Assembly (NCBI GenBank): GCA_004194705.1
Contig: SADC01000002.1
Coordinates: 434,001-498,000 of the forward strand
DNA: 64,000 nt
Origin: Ditylenchus dipsaci
Lineage: Eukaryota; Nematoda; Chromadorea; Rhabditida; Anguinidae
Direction of reading: 5' to 3'
Positions 9,061-20,499 of the stretch are shown one piece after another. Under the pieces are notes generated by a model, which was given only the letters and a program-made list of their open reading frames with translations, had not been told where the DNA came from and did no database searches. The translations under genes were made by a program, and so were the position numbers. Positions within the stretch are counted from its first letter, which is position 1. Every line of letters starts with the position of its first letter.

Positions 9061-12000
9061 CCATGAACAACCCAATAGTAGTACAGTTTGAGTGCTGTTT
9101 CTGCTCAATGGTATGCAGCAGCCGAAATGCTGTAGAAGCCCATCTGGGCACCGACCACTTCAATTATGATCCCTTCAGGTGAATTTTCAGATTTCAAAAT
9201 TTCAACTGTTCTGCAAGCCAAAAATTATATTGTATTTAGTGCGAGGAGTGCAGATTAGCCGGCAGACATGCCAAATTTCCCACGGAATTCCTCCTAAAGC
9301 AGCATTGCTATGCCGAGCACAAGCTCAAAGAGTTCTATGTAAGTCAACATTTGGGTAGATTACTTAAAAATAGAGGCTAATGGGATCCTGATCCTAAACC
9401 GATTTTGTTGATCAAATGCCGAATTGGGGACCCTAATTTATTAACGGAAAAATTGTGATTTGAGTAAATGTGGTTTGAAAAATCCCTATTTACATAAAGT
9501 CTTAGGTTCGACATCGCTTGCAGGCACTATGGTTATTTCAGCTTTTGTTTAAATAATTAACTTTGACACCAGAACAAAAATAAGATATCCAGATCGCCCC
9601 TGAAAATTCATTAAACAAGCCAGAATAACTAGTGTGCCGGCTAAGTATACAATTACGCACTGGTTAAAAACGACCAAAAATGATGTTTTTCAACGTTCTA
9701 GCATCTTAAACGTGTAGAAAACATGTTTTCAGGGCGCGGCTGACCATTTATGTGAAATTTTTTTTAGAAAAATTCGACTTTTTGTCTTGGGGGACCAAGG
9801 CGAAGCGCCCAGAAAAGATACCCGGAGACCTAACAAAATGGAATTTTTCGTTAACTTTTTTTTCTGATTTTTGTTTTTTTAACTGTGGCCTACCGCATGA
9901 AGAAAGTATCATGAAGAAAGTATTAGTGTACTCCTGCCTGATCCCTTGAGCAGACCTTGTTTTTACAACTTTTCGAATTTGAAAATGTTTCATCACGATG
10001 AAATTTGTTTCGCGCGATTTTGAAGGGATAGAATCAATCCTTTTTGAGTAGCCTTTTTTACCATATTTAAGGTAAAACTTTTGTTTTACCATATCGGATG
10101 TAATCTGATAGCATTAGCTTGCTCAGTGACTCGACTTACCCTTTTTCTTACACGTGTATATAAAAAAACAAAAAACAATACGTAAGTGGGTTAGCCAGCG
10201 CTCCGAACACGAAAAACATGACGGACAGACCGATAAAAATACTATATGTAGATCTTGTTGCTCATCTCACTGGCTACAAAATGATGGTAACTTGCGTAAG
10301 AGTGGTATTCAAAAGTGTGTAAGTCAACATTTGGGTATATTATCGGATAAGTCGAGATGCTCAGGAGATCTCAATTTTTGGCGGATTTTCGTTATCAAAC
10401 GCTAAATTCAGGATCCAAATTTATTTCCTCAAAAATCATCAGCTCGAAGAAATTTGGTTTATAAAAACACGAAGTCCGTCTCAAATACAATTTGTGGCAA
10501 AAGCAATTTTCTCAAGTCTTAAGTTCGATTCCACGCAGGTGCAGCCTACTTTTTTTTTCCTATTTCTAGTGTAAAATGTTGCGAAAAAGAGATTGTTTTA
10601 CGATCACATGATGCTTTATGAAGCGAAATATATTATTTTTCAGTTTCGCACATGGGTATCAGCTGAAATAGAAGAGAAACGCGTCAAAATAGTTAACTCG
10701 CTGAAGCAATGCAAACCACTGCCTCCAGTTTTGCACAGGCCACCACCACCCTTTCAACCAGGTCTAATCATCCCACCAGTGCCAACTTCATTTGGCGCAT
10801 TCCATTCGAACAATGTAGTTAACAAAGTTGCTTCAACTCCATCTCCCACCTCTTCGGTTCAACCTGGACCACCACAAAGGAAACCAAAGATGTTCTCTCA
10901 GAATAAGCCTGTTTCGCCAGTGCCCACTTCCTTGGTGCATCACCTCAGGTCAACAAGTCTGTTCTCGCTCCACCTCCCACCCCTCCAGTCCAAGGTGTCA
11001 TGCCAATACAGGTGCAGATAAGTCCGCAAGGAACACAAGTGAATCCTGAGAACATTCTTATCCCTCAAACAACACCAGAAAGTCCCCAGACGGATACTAG
11101 TTTTAAGGTGAGCCCTTCAGATAAGACTATTGCGCCAGAAGTTGTTACTGTGCAGAATACCGCTCAAGAACAAATACAAAGACGTCCAATGCAAAAGATA
11201 GCTCAAAAAATTACTCGAATTGTGAACTACGGGTATAGCAGGGTGAACTAACCCTGACATTGGTTATCTGGATCAAGGGTATCTATATAGATGTATGTCA
11301 CACTTTTTATGAAAAAAAATATTTCAAAACGCGCAAAAATAGTTAATCACGAAAGAGTGCATTTTTGGCACCTCTATAGGCGCTTGTTGGGCTTGTAAAA
11401 AAAAAAAAGTGACACGCATAAATTGTTGGCAGAGAAATCGAAGAAAATAATGTATTTAGATCAGGGCTGCCATATTTTTTTTAAATGAGACATATCCTCG
11501 AAATGAAGACATGTTAGGTATTTTGGCAAAAATATGCAAATTTATCTAGTGTTCATTACTCTTTTGATGCAAAAATAAGATTTTGACTAAAAGTTTCAAA
11601 AGATAATATACCGTATTTCCTCTAATAGAAGCCCATGGGCTTCTATTTTCAACCTCCCAAAAATCTTGAAATTGTCAATCACAAATGACCTTAACTCCGA
11701 AACCTTAGTCAAAAAATAGGGGGGGGGGCTTCTAATGGAGCATGGGCTTATATTAGAGGAAATACGGTATTTGGAATCCCAAAATAAGGACAAATCCTAT
11801 AAATAAGGACGTCTGGTGACCCTGATTTAGATTAAAAATTTCGTACCTGATTTCTCATAATCTATCAAAATAATAATAACAGTTTTTAGCTCTATATAAG
11901 TGCAATGCAGACCCACTGTATCGCCTGGGACATGGTATTGACAGTCAAACCAAGAAAGCCTTGAAATTGCTTAAAAGCTCTTACATTCTGAGTGCTCAGA

Positions 12001-15000
12001 GGTCAACCCAGACACTGCTACAGCTCCAAAAACCACTACTACACCATTATGCACCGCCAGTTCACCACCTCAACCCACTGCGCCTGCAACCATTGTTAGC
12101 GGCGGCCCAGCCAAGAAAGTGGACAGACGGAGAGTTAGTTTCGCAGACACTGTAAGCTAATTTACATACTTACGTAGGAGCTTCAAAAAAAATTGCTTGT
12201 GAGCCCAACATGATATAAAAAAAACTACAGTCCGCTCTCGATCTAGTGTAAATTGTAAAGCTCCAGTCATACTCCCGCGGGTCACGGGTCAATTTTTTAA
12301 ACGCTTTTTGTTTCTATCTCGGCTCGCAGCCATCACTTCTCACCGATTTTAACAGATCTATAATAAAATCGACCCTGCTCTACAACATAGGAATAACATA
12401 TTTGCTATAATAACGTTCAAAGCCAGTTTCTGCGTGACCCGCAAGTCAGTGACCCGCGGGTCAAATTGACGAATTAGGAGGATCTGCGGGTCAGCCGAAA
12501 AATTATTTTCGCTATCTATAAAGTTCTTATTTTACCTCTATCGTGTAGAGCAGGGTCGATTTACCCTTAGATGTGTGCTAGAATTAAAAAATTAAAAAAA
12601 TGTGTGTGACCCGTGGCTTTCGGGCTGCTTGACCCGTGACCCGCGGAGTATGACTGGAGCTTAAGATGTCGGCCGAACCGATGTGGCGACATACCTACAG
12701 TTGAGTCTCGCTTTAGTGTACATCCCAAAAGTTTGCTTCCGCCTAGGGTCCGAAACTTTTTTACTTCAATTTTTGAAGTATTTTTTAAATTCTGATTCGT
12801 CAGTCTAGTTCAAAATATCGCAGGGATTCCGATTTTGCGAGTCGTTTTTTGATGAACACGACAGTTTTTATATTTAGACCTGCAGATCTCGTTTAGTGTA
12901 CACCTAAATTTTAAAAAGGTGTATAAAGAATTAGAGTGTCATTATAAGGTATTTTAGGGTCATTTTTGGCTGATTTATTACATTTTTTTGCTGGAGCTGG
13001 GCAAAAAGACCCTCTCAATGCATTTTCGATTAAGAGTCTTGCTCGGAATTATGTCTATATTATTGTCTATATAGCCACCCCCCCCCCCGAAAGGGGCGCA
13101 GGGCTTGGGGGCTTGGAGTTGAGATGCGCACACCCACATACCTTAGACACAAATCACTCGAAACTGACTCTAGATGCATAAAAGGGGGCGGGTTGAAATT
13201 CACTCATTTGTTCTGCACAACAGTATATGAGAAGCATTTATAATGAACGACACCCAACTGGAACCCTTCCCAACTGGCAGCTTCCAACTGGCAGCCCTTC
13301 CCCACTGGCAGCCCCCAACTGGCAGCTAATTTTTACTATATTTTCTAGAAAAACAAACCATTTTAAACTAGTAACACTAAAGTCGACCCGAATTTCCGCT
13401 TCCGATTTACCGGCCTTTTCTAAATCCGATACCGTTCCAGTCTCGATCCAAATATCCATTCCAAGTCTAACTCTATCATTTTAACTTTCGAGCGAATTTT
13501 TCGTGTTAAAAACCAAAATAAACAAAAATCATGTAAAGCAGCATCGATTAGTTTCAAAAACACGTTTTTGAGGCTCCAGTTTTAGTTTCGGCACTAATGA
13601 AATTCCGGCGCTACTTGGATATACCCAAATAAACTTTTTTAAAAGTGTTACCGCATAAATAAACTCTGCTACGCATGCTTTTTCATGCATCCAGAGTCAC
13701 TTTCGAGTGATTTGCGTCTAAGGTATGTGGGTGTGCGCATCTCACCCCCAAGCAACCAAGCCCCCTGCGCCCCCGAAGGGGGCTTGGTCCCCCCCTTCGG
13801 GGGCGCAGGGGCTTGAGATGCGCGCACTCACTTAACTTAGACATAATTCCGAGCAAGACTCTTGATCAAAAATGCATATAGAGGCTGCTTTTGCCAAGTC
13901 CCATGTTGAAAAATATGGTAAAACAGGTAAAAAGTCGAAATTTCAAAAAGCTCAAAACTCAATTTTTCATTGACCAGAACTCAAAAATAATGCCTTTTTT
14001 GAACTTCCTAGGCCATTTCAGGTCGATATAGCGTGTTTGGAAACACTTTCAAAAAGTTGATTTGGGGGGGGGGGGGTATATCCAAGTAGGGTCGAAATCC
14101 CGATCCTAGTTACAGTTTTTACAAAACTCAAAACCCGATTCCGGTTTAAGCAAAAGTCAAATTCCGTACCAGTCCAAATATCGATTACGAGCCAAATCTA
14201 AGTAACACTATGTTAGTAACACTGAAAATATTTGATAAACAGGCTGTTGTACCCGGCCAAGGATTGGTTGCTTTGCGGCCAAGACCGACACATTCTACAT
14301 TGCAAAAGATTGGGGAAAAATGGGGAAAAATAATATTTTTTTTCACTAACTTTCTTTTAAGACTTGAAAACAGAAAAGTTTCTGCTTCCCCACAATAATT
14401 TTCACACTGCTCAGCAAGATGTTTGTCAATGAATGCTGTTCATCAAAGTCCTTGATGTCGGCTGGTTGGTTCAGTTTAGTTTCACTTTGAAACATTTTTC
14501 CGTGTCACGACTACAAATTTAAAAAAGGCTGCCAGTCGGGAGAGCTGCCAGTTGGGATTGCCAGTTAGGAAGGGCTGCCAGCTGCCGAAATTCGACTTTT
14601 TGCTTTGGGGACCAAGGTATTCTACTCGTGTTGTCACTGGAGCTAGGCAAAAAGACTCTCCATATGCATTTTATGATCAAGAGTCCTGCTCGGAATTATG
14701 TCTAAGGTAAGTGAGTGCGCGCATCTCTAACCAACCGAGCCCCCTGTGCCCCCGAAAGGGGCGCAGGGGGCTCGGTTGCTTGGGGTTGAGATGCGCACAC
14801 CCACATACCTTAGACACAAATCACTCGAAAGTGACTCTGGATGCATGAAAAAAACATGCATACCAGAGTTTCTTTGTGCGGTAGGCCCCAGCTAACAAAA
14901 ATATGTTCAAATCCCATCTTTTTAGGACTCTAGGTACCGTTTTCAGTGGTTTACCTTGGTCCCCCAAGGCAAAAAGTCGACGCTACTAGCATATACACCC

Positions 15001-16542
15001 CCCCCCAAATCAACTTTTTTAAAATGTCCCAAACACCCTATATCGACCTAAAATCGCCTCAGAAGCTCAAAAAAGACATTATTTTGAGTTCTGGTCAATG
15101 AAAATTGAGTTTTGGGCACTTTTTGAATTTCGACTTTTACCTGTTTTATCATGTTTAATAGTTGTGTTTAATATGTTTAATAGAAGGTACGAAACGTCCG
15201 GGTGACGAACCGGCTGAGGTGACGAAACGTCACGGATCGAACAAAATCCCCGTCAAGATGAACATTTTGGGTTTACAGAATTTCAAAATTCGCCTTATAA
15301 AAAAAGTTATAGCCATTTCAAAAGGCAGAATTTTTTGAAACACCCTCTAGATCATGAATATCAGATTTCCAAATTTTCCTTAAAAATTTAAGTACAGGTC
15401 AGACGAAAGTCCAGACTTTACTTCAAAAGCATAGTACGCAAAACCTAAAAATGACAATTTTCTGACAATTTTTCTGGCGTTTTGAACCCTTTTTTACTTT
15501 TTTCACACTTTTTACACTTCTTTGCCGTAAAAAAGTTCTTTTGCCGCAAACATTTTCGCGCTGTAAAACGAATTTTGACTGCAAAAGATATATGCGTTGC
15601 GGCAGAAAAAGTTTAATTGCAGAAAAAGTATTTTTACGGCAACTAAAAGTTTTTTTACGGCAAAATTTTTGCGGCAAAAAAAAGTATTTTTACAGCAAGA
15701 AAAAAGTTTGCCCAAGTTTAGAACCCCTTTTCTAGTTAAGTTTAAAGAGTGTTTTATTTTCCCGCAAAATTTTATTTGAATTTTTTCAGTGGTCGCCTAC
15801 TGCCTATTTGAGACTGCTTTGAAAGACCGTGCGGCTGGCCGAAGACGGAAGCCGAAAACCAAAAAATATGTCGGCTGAACCTTCAAGAACTTGACAACCT
15901 CGAACTGACAACCCGATAAATTGCCTCGAGTTCGCTCCCGCATAGGGTCCGACACATTTTTACCTTGATTTTTATCAAAATTGATCGGTCAGTCTAATTA
16001 GAAAAATTACAAGGGTTTTGATTTCGCCGATAATTTTTGTAAATGGAAAAATTTGCCAGTAAAAGCCCTTACCTCTCAAATTAGTGAGCCAAAATTGTAG
16101 GGCACTTAATCGAGAGTACATTTTAAATGAGCTTAGGGAGTCGCAAGAATTTTGGGTGAACACAAAGCCTCCTCTTTATATTCTACAATGTTTTTACTCA
16201 ATAACCATGTTGTAGATTGAAGACATCGAAGAAGTGACTGCTAAAAAGACTAGACTGTCTCCTCCACAATCCTCAACAACTTCTATTGAGCCTGAAAATG
16301 TGGCAAATTTGGAAGTTAACCCTGAATCTGCACTCAACTCCAAAATCACAGATGGATCATCAGAGGCAGTAGTGGTCAGTTTGGATGAAGTGAGTGAAAC
16401 AGGGGCGGATGCAGACAATTTATCTGATATATCTGGCAGTAGCAGCAGTAGTAGTATTGTGTGCATTTTGGAAGATGACAGCGACCAAGAGGATTGCAAA
16501 ATCGAAATTGGTAACATTACAGCAGAAATAAGTTCTAAATAG
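9061..16542 (+). CDS. C2H2-finger, proline-rich protein with PP1-docking and SUMO-interaction-like motifs (host gene)
   Basis: Five exons proposed: 9061-9178, 9240-9338, 10644-about 11245, 11890-12151 and 16216-16542. The start ATG at 9063 follows TTTTCAG-CC. Exon 1 has a finger (FECCFCSMVCSSRNAVEAHL plus GTDH). Exon 2 has a second one (CEECRLAG, FPTEFLLKQHCYAEH). Exon 3 continues in phase as FRTWVSAEIEEKRVKIV and becomes Pro/Gln/Thr-rich. Exon 4 carries LYKCNADPLYRLGHGIDSQT and ends KKVDRRRVSFADT, where RVSF fits the RVxF docking motif of protein phosphatase 1. Exon 5 starts IEDIEEVTAKK and ends with a Ser/acidic tail (SSSSSIVCILEDDSDQED), a SUMO-interaction-like hydrophobic-acidic patch, before TAG. 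A nuclear regulatory or PP1-targeting protein is inferred; the family is not recognised. One-base frame conflicts occur at the exon 1/2 joint, near 10930 and near 11995. Confidence 0.6.
9339..10643. repeat. Intron with duplicated exon-edge sequence
   Basis: Begins GTAAGTCAACATTTGGGTA. The same 19 bases recur at 10319, each followed by about 100 bp of weakly similar sequence, so the donor region has been duplicated inside the intron. The middle (9640-10140) holds AT-rich repeat debris including one GGGGGACCAAGG motif at 9789. No internal exon recognised. Confidence 0.55.
11462..11824. mobile_element. hAT-type MITE with perfect 8-bp target duplication
   Basis: Ends CAGGGCTGCCA...TGGTGACCCTG, flanked by identical ATTTAGAT at 11454-11461 and 11825-11832. 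The interior reads ATGAGACATATCC...GGACAAATCC, without coding capacity. It lies in an intron of the zinc-finger gene and carries a pogo-type MITE inside. Confidence 0.88.
11609..11769. mobile_element. Pogo-type MITE (TACCGTATTT family), nested in the hAT MITE
   Basis: 161 bp with ends TACCGTATTTCCTCTAATA and its inverse TATTAGAGGAAATACGGTA. A run of nine or so G lies inside. The ends match those of the transposase-bearing element at 22823-24920. Confidence 0.85.
12258..12662. mobile_element. About 400-bp element with GCTCCAGTCATACTC inverted ends
   Basis: Left end AAGCTCCAGTCATACTCCCG; the right end is the inverse, CGGAGTATGACTGGAGCTT. Repeated words CGCGGGTCACGGGTCA line both arms. No coding capacity. 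A surrounding mariner-type end (CAGTCCGCTCTCGATCTAGT at 12231) lies just outside. Confidence 0.75.
12690..12960. repeat. Mariner-type MITE remnant
   Basis: Contains CAGTTGAGTCTCGCTTTAGT and an interior CTAGGGTCCGAAACTTTTTT. The interior is shared with 15930-16040 and with the arms of the mariner-type element at 38667-39859. Confidence 0.55.
12990..13185. repeat. GC-hairpin family, copy 1 (core only)
   Basis: Core hairpin with tip CCCCGAAAGGGGCGCAGGG. The left side carries AAGAGTCTTGCTCGGAATTA and the right side CACATACCTTAGACACAAATC. Part of the left stem is replaced by a short TATTGTCTATAT duplication. Confidence 0.7.
13240..14590. repeat. Foldback with CCAACTGGCAGC tandem arms
   Basis: The left arm (13245-13330) has about six units of (C)CAACTGGCAGC(CCTTCC). 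The right arm (14535-14590) has the inverse GCTGCCAGTTGGGA units. The interior contains another hairpin element (13600-14105), so the foldback was itself an insertion target. Confidence 0.65.
13600..14105. repeat. GC-hairpin family, copy 2 (reference description)
   Basis: Best single example of the family. Outer ends: GGCGCTACTTGGATATACCC on the left and the inverse GGGTATATCCAAGTAGGGTC on the right, next to a G-homopolymer. Inner arms: CTCTGCTACGCATGC...GAGTCACTTTCGAGTGA on one side, ATTCCGAGCAAGACTCTTGA on the other. Tip: a perfect GC hairpin (CCCCTGCGCCCCCGAAGGGG and its complement). Both inner arms read TCTAAGGTA(A/T)GTG outward from the tip on opposite strands. No coding capacity. Termini with a C/G homopolymer are shared by the copies near 14990, 20180, 33965, 53745 and 55290. 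Confidence 0.8.
14600..15175. repeat. GC-hairpin family, copy 3
   Basis: Core at 14637-14900, right outer arm 14990-15175 (ATATACACCCCCCCC...CATGTTTAATAG). The facing motifs GGGGACCAAGG (14613) and CCTTGGTCCCCC (14953) bracket the core. The left outer arm is missing. Confidence 0.7.
15500..15720. repeat. Degenerate array of TTGC(N)GCAAAAA-type words
   Basis: Repeated words such as TTTTGCCGCAAA, TTGCGGCAGAAAAAG and TTTTTACGGCAA on both strands. It produces cysteine-rich or lysine-rich open frames on each strand, which I treat as artefacts of the repeat. Confidence 0.65.
15900..16170. repeat. Mariner-type MITE remnant (second intronic copy)
   Basis: GCATAGGGTCCGACACATTT followed by the same interior as 12740-12850, then AATCGAGAGTACATTTTAAA at the far side. 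Decayed and without clear TA boundaries. Confidence 0.45.
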
Positions 16543-16724
16543 GGTTTTTTTCTCATCTATGATGTCATCTTTTATGTATGACCGCGCAAAGTAGTTCACT
16601 TTTACTAAATTTTTATATCGTTTTCGGAAAATCAGCCTTGACAGTGTGCGACAATTTTAATAGCGAAAAATTGAAATTGCAACAAAATCACAACAAAATC
16701 AACGCGCATTTTTCACTAAGATGG

Positions 16725-16977
16725 TACCGTATTTACTCTAATTATAGATTATGGTCTATAATTTTTCAACCCCTCGAAAATCGGAAAAATTCGAAGTCGA
16801 TCTCGAGATTCTCGGGTGCTCAACCAAAATCCAAAAAATGGATCGGCAGGGCTCGTGAGAGCTAAGGAAATGCAAAAAAATAATTTGCAAAATGTTTACT
16901 CTGCGTCGAGATACAGACCCTCAAAGCTGAGGGGGTTTATAATTAGAGACTGGTCTATAATTAGAAAAAATACGGTA
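16725..16977. mobile_element. Pogo-type MITE (TACCGTATTT family)
   Basis: Left TACCGTATTTACTCTAATTA, right inverse AATTAGAAAAAATACGGTA, 253 bp. It lies about 180 bp downstream of the zinc-finger gene stop. The interior is unrelated to the copy at 11609. Confidence 0.85.
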
Positions 16978-17085
16978 GGTTAGAGATGCACGCACTCACT
17001 TACCTTAGACATAATTCCGAGAAACACTCTTGTTCAAACATGCATAAAGAGATTCTTTTTGCCTAGCTGCAGTGACCAAAACGGG
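16978..17085. repeat. GC-hairpin family, copy 4 (half core)
   Basis: Only the GAGATGCACGCACTCACTTA...CTTTTTGCC half, abutting the MITE end directly. The tip and the other half are absent. Confidence 0.65.
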
Positions 17086-17561
17086 GTAGAATACCTTAAT
17101 ACAATGTAATTTACCTTGGTGCCCTAAAAAGGTCAGGGCAAAAAGTCAGATTTTGGCCAAAAAATTTTTAAGAAAAAATCCATTTTTTGTGTGGAAAAAG
17201 TCAGAAAATAATTTTTTTCATCGTTTTAAGCAATATAAAAATCACTTAGGAGTCGTTTAAAGATGATTTACAAATTAGTAAAGAATGCGTCCTTTTTTTC
17301 AAAAATTGTATTTTTATATTGGGAAGTGTAAAAAACCACTTTTTATCGCTTAAAGCATATAAAATAACTTATTGTTAGAAGGCATTAAATCACGATTTAC
17401 AAAATTTTATAAAATGCGATTTTTATGACATCCTACACCGAAAAAATATTGTCGATTAGAAAAATGGATTGGCAAAACAGAATTTTGAAAAGTGAACTAG
17501 AAAAAAAGTTATGGCCATTTTGAAACCGAGGAATTTCTCGATACACTGTGCAACTGTTCAG
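17086..17561. other. No gene recognised
   Basis: AT-rich. An ACCTTGGTGCCC variant of the recurring motif at 17113. Imperfect inverted stretches around ATTTACAAA (17270 and 17395) suggest a decayed foldback. It ends in a TGTTCAG acceptor. Confidence 0.45.
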
Positions 17562-17802
17562 TGGAGAGTATTAGCTGAAACAATCGGCACAACAAACAAC
17601 ATTATGGAAGTCGTGAGTAGTGGCATGGAGGGCCGTGATGATGATGACCAACTCCTTCGGGATATCAAACCCGAAAAACGACAGAAAGCAAAAAAGTAAG
17701 ATTTTACCCAAAAAAATTCTTAGTCTATTAATTAAATTAATTCGATTCAGAACGGTGTTTCCGACTGAGCATGACCAAGCAAAACGTTTTCGTACAAATT
17801 GA
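17562..17802 (+). CDS. Two terminal exons of an unidentified gene (partial)
   Basis: Exon 17562-17695 lies between TGTTCAG and GTAAGA and reads WRVLAETIGTTNNIMEVV, then SSGMEGRDDDDQLLRDIKPE. It ends in phase 2. A 55-nt intron ending GATTCAG leads to 17751-17802, which continues in phase (KTVFPTEHDQAKRFRTN) to TGA. Both splice sites, the phase match and a downstream AATAAA support real exons. The protein tail is acidic then strongly basic, perhaps a nuclear localisation signal. No family recognised. Upstream exons are not found: these could be alternative 3' exons of the zinc-finger gene or belong to a small gene whose start I cannot see. Confidence 0.5.
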
Positions 17803-17842
17803 GTATATCTTCTGTATTACTTTGTGCTTTCTTTTGGAAAAG

Positions 17843-17848
17843 AATAAA
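17843..17848 (+). promoter_or_regulatory. Candidate polyadenylation signal AATAAA
   Basis: Canonical hexamer 41 nt after the TGA of the 17562-17802 exons, with a pyrimidine-rich stretch in front. Its position suits a short nematode-like 3' UTR. Confidence 0.45.
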
Positions 17849-18054
17849 ATCTCTCCGCTTCTAGCTGAAAAAGTTAAAAAAACTGCTTTTTTCAAATTTC
17901 GTCTTAAAAGACTGAGAAATCCACGCTTTTGCTTTTTGGAGAGTCACTTCTTGTAAAATTTCTTCCTGAACCCGAATCCGTTGAGATCTGATCGAAATAT
18001 TGTTTTGGATTGAGATAGTGCTATTTCGAGTATATCGGACAGAGGTGTCCACCA

Positions 18055-19440
18055 CTTGCTTACTTTATGGATATCTTAACCAGTGATGTTATAATTAACT
18101 AATTGAAGGCTCTTACAATTATTTTCGGAATTGATTAGGTTAATCAAAACTATTCAATTTGTTTATCAATTTCAATTGATTAATCAAATTATATTATTGG
18201 GGTTACGGATTTCAGTTGATTAATTAATAATATTAAAATAATTTATTGACTTCAATTGATTATTAATGTTTATTCAATTGCCCAATCAATTACAATGATT
18301 AATCAAATAAAATTGACTGGCCAATTAATTACAATTAATTAATTAAAACTATTAATATCAAGTCAAAAATTCATTTCTTTAGCAAATGTAATTGTAATCA
18401 ATCGAAAAAACTGATTCATACATTGTTCCCAAGTTCGGATCAATTTTTATTTATTTTTTTTCCTAAAACGTCTTGACACTATCTACATTGGGTACTGATT
18501 TTTAAACTTGTCCCCATGTTGTTTTCTCAAAACTTAAAACAAAATTATGTAAATTTTATTGAGAAATAAACTTTTGAAGAATATTTTAATTTAGGAAAAT
18601 AAATTTTCAAGCTACTTATTATCATGAAGATCGATATTTTCTGTTTTTTTCTTGATTTCATAATCTATTTCAGTTATGATTCAAACATAATTTGCTTAGA
18701 AGTCAGGAAGGAGAAATGGAAACATCAAAAAGATCTCGATGAGACGAAAAAAAGATTGAAAAGATATGGCACAACCCAAAACCGCCGAAAATTTGGCCAA
18801 CCATGTAGAAAAGACCAAGTCAAATTTTTGACCGAACGATATTTTTCATAGACTAGTTGTCACAAAAGTTGAAGAAACTGACACATACACAAAATATCGC
18901 TCTTCATGATGATAAGTAGCTTGAAAATTCTTTTCCTAAATTAAAATATTCTTCAAAAGTTTATTTCTCAATAAAAGTTACAAAATTTTGTTTTAAGTTC
19001 GAGAAAACAACATGGGGTGCAAGTTTAAAAATCAGTACCCAATGTAGGATAGTGTCAACATGTTTTAGGAAAAAATAATATAAAATTGGTCCTAACTTGA
19101 AAAAATGTATCAATCGATTTTTCGATTGATCGTAAAAGGGGAAGCTAACCCACTAGGCTACACGTGTAGATCTTATAGAATAGTAGTTAATTTATCTATG
19201 TGAACAGATTACAATTACATTGCTGAAGAAACGAATCTTTGACTTGATATTTAATAGTTTTAATTAATTAATTGTAATTAATTGGCCAGTCAATTTTATT
19301 TGATTAATCAGTTGTAATTTATTGGGAAATTGAATAACATTAATTAATCAATGAAGTAATTTATATAGTTATTTAATTATCAACTGAAATCCGTAACCCA
19401 ATAAATAATTTTGATTAATCAATTGAAATCGATAAACAAA
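18055..19440. repeat. 1.4-kb foldback with ATTAATCAATT-rich ends
   Basis: Outer arms are degenerate tandem AATTGATTAATCAA words. Inner arms are precise inverted copies: TTGAAGAATATTTTAATTTA at 18574 and its inverse near 18945, and CATGTTGTTTTCTCAAAACT near 18515 against its inverse near 19000. The spacer is about 18640-18880. The outer left segment recurs at 30030-30145 next to the second GGTACTAATT element. Confidence 0.8.
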
Positions 19441-19443
19441 TTT

Positions 19444-19822
19444 AGGTACTAATTCGGTTTACACCCCACCCCCAGTTTTTGGGTTATCGTTTCTATGTTG
19501 CGACAAACATATTTTATTTATTCACATACATACAGTTCAACAATCTGAGACCATAAATAAAACATACTATCATTTCCACTGAACTTTCGACGCCAAACAA
19601 AATCTGAGACATAACTTTTAAAAACAGAACGATGTGTGCCATATTCTAACTGTGCCTTCTCTTGAACTTCTGCCATGTTGATTCGATCGTCTGAGTGTGC
19701 GCTCCCAGTCTCCGGATTGACGAAATTGACTGAGTGATTGACAAAAACAAGACACACGACCAAAAATAGCAAATGCAAAAAAAAAATAAAAATAGGGGGT
19801 GGTGATGTAAACCGAATTAGTA
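19444..19822 (-). mobile_element. About 380-bp element with GGTACTAATTCGGTTTACA ends, copy 1
   Basis: Both ends carry GGTACTAATTCGGTTTACA in inverse orientation. On the minus strand an open frame starts MAEVQEKAQLEYGTHRSVFK and continues SDFVWRRKFSGND, ending about 55 codons later. A second copy in opposite orientation lies at 30146-30530. Superfamily not recognised. Confidence 0.75.
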
Positions 19823-20215
19823 CCGCCTGGTGCTTGGGGGTGAGATGCGCAGACACCACATACCTCAGAACGCGAATCACTCGTAAGTGACTCTGGATGC
19901 ATAAAAATGTATGCATAACAGAGTTTCTTTATGCGGTAGGCCCCAGTCAACAAAAATATGTTTAATCATCTTCTCTTTTTCACACTAAATTGGTCTATTC
20001 TTGGTCTTTTTTCACCCCCGAAATAGCCCTAAATACTCAAAAACGTTAAAATAGGTTTTTGGGTGTCCCAAAACTCAATTTTTTTATTGACTAGAACACA
20101 AAATAATGTCTTTTTCGAGCTTCTGAGGCCACTTTAGGTCGATATAGGGTGTTGGAACACTTTAAAAAAATTTCATTTGGGGGGGGGGTAAAGTACCGGT
20201 AGCGCCAAAAATCCG
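19823..20215. repeat. GC-hairpin family, copy 5 (half core plus outer arm)
   Basis: Starts inside the core (GCTTGGGGGTGAGATGCGC), then GAGTCACTTACGAGTGATTC in inverse order, then the outer arm to the G-homopolymer and ACCGGTAGCGCC. The missing half is replaced by the GGTACTAATT element, suggesting insertion at or near the hairpin tip. Confidence 0.7.
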
Positions 20216-20499
20216 TACAGAAGTTCAATGATAAGAAAAAAAATTTGAATTGGCGAGGACAACCGCTGCGCTTAAAGATCGTGGTCCTTAGTAAATCGAC
20301 GAGAAAAAAAATTTTTTGCAACTGGGCTAAAAAGAAGTATTTATGCGGCTATTTTAAAATTTTCTTGTGCCAAGATTCAGGCTAGACGCTACTGCAAATT
20401 TTTTGAAGATTACAGAAAAAATCTAAAGAAAATGGCAATATAAAATTTACTGGTGACATTCAGTAATTTTGCTGGTGAAATTCAGACATCTGAGGGCGC

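Noticed and set aside
15423..15779. Cys/Lys/Phe-rich open frames on both strands
   Set aside because: Artefact of the TTGCNGCAAAAA word array; no intron or start context.
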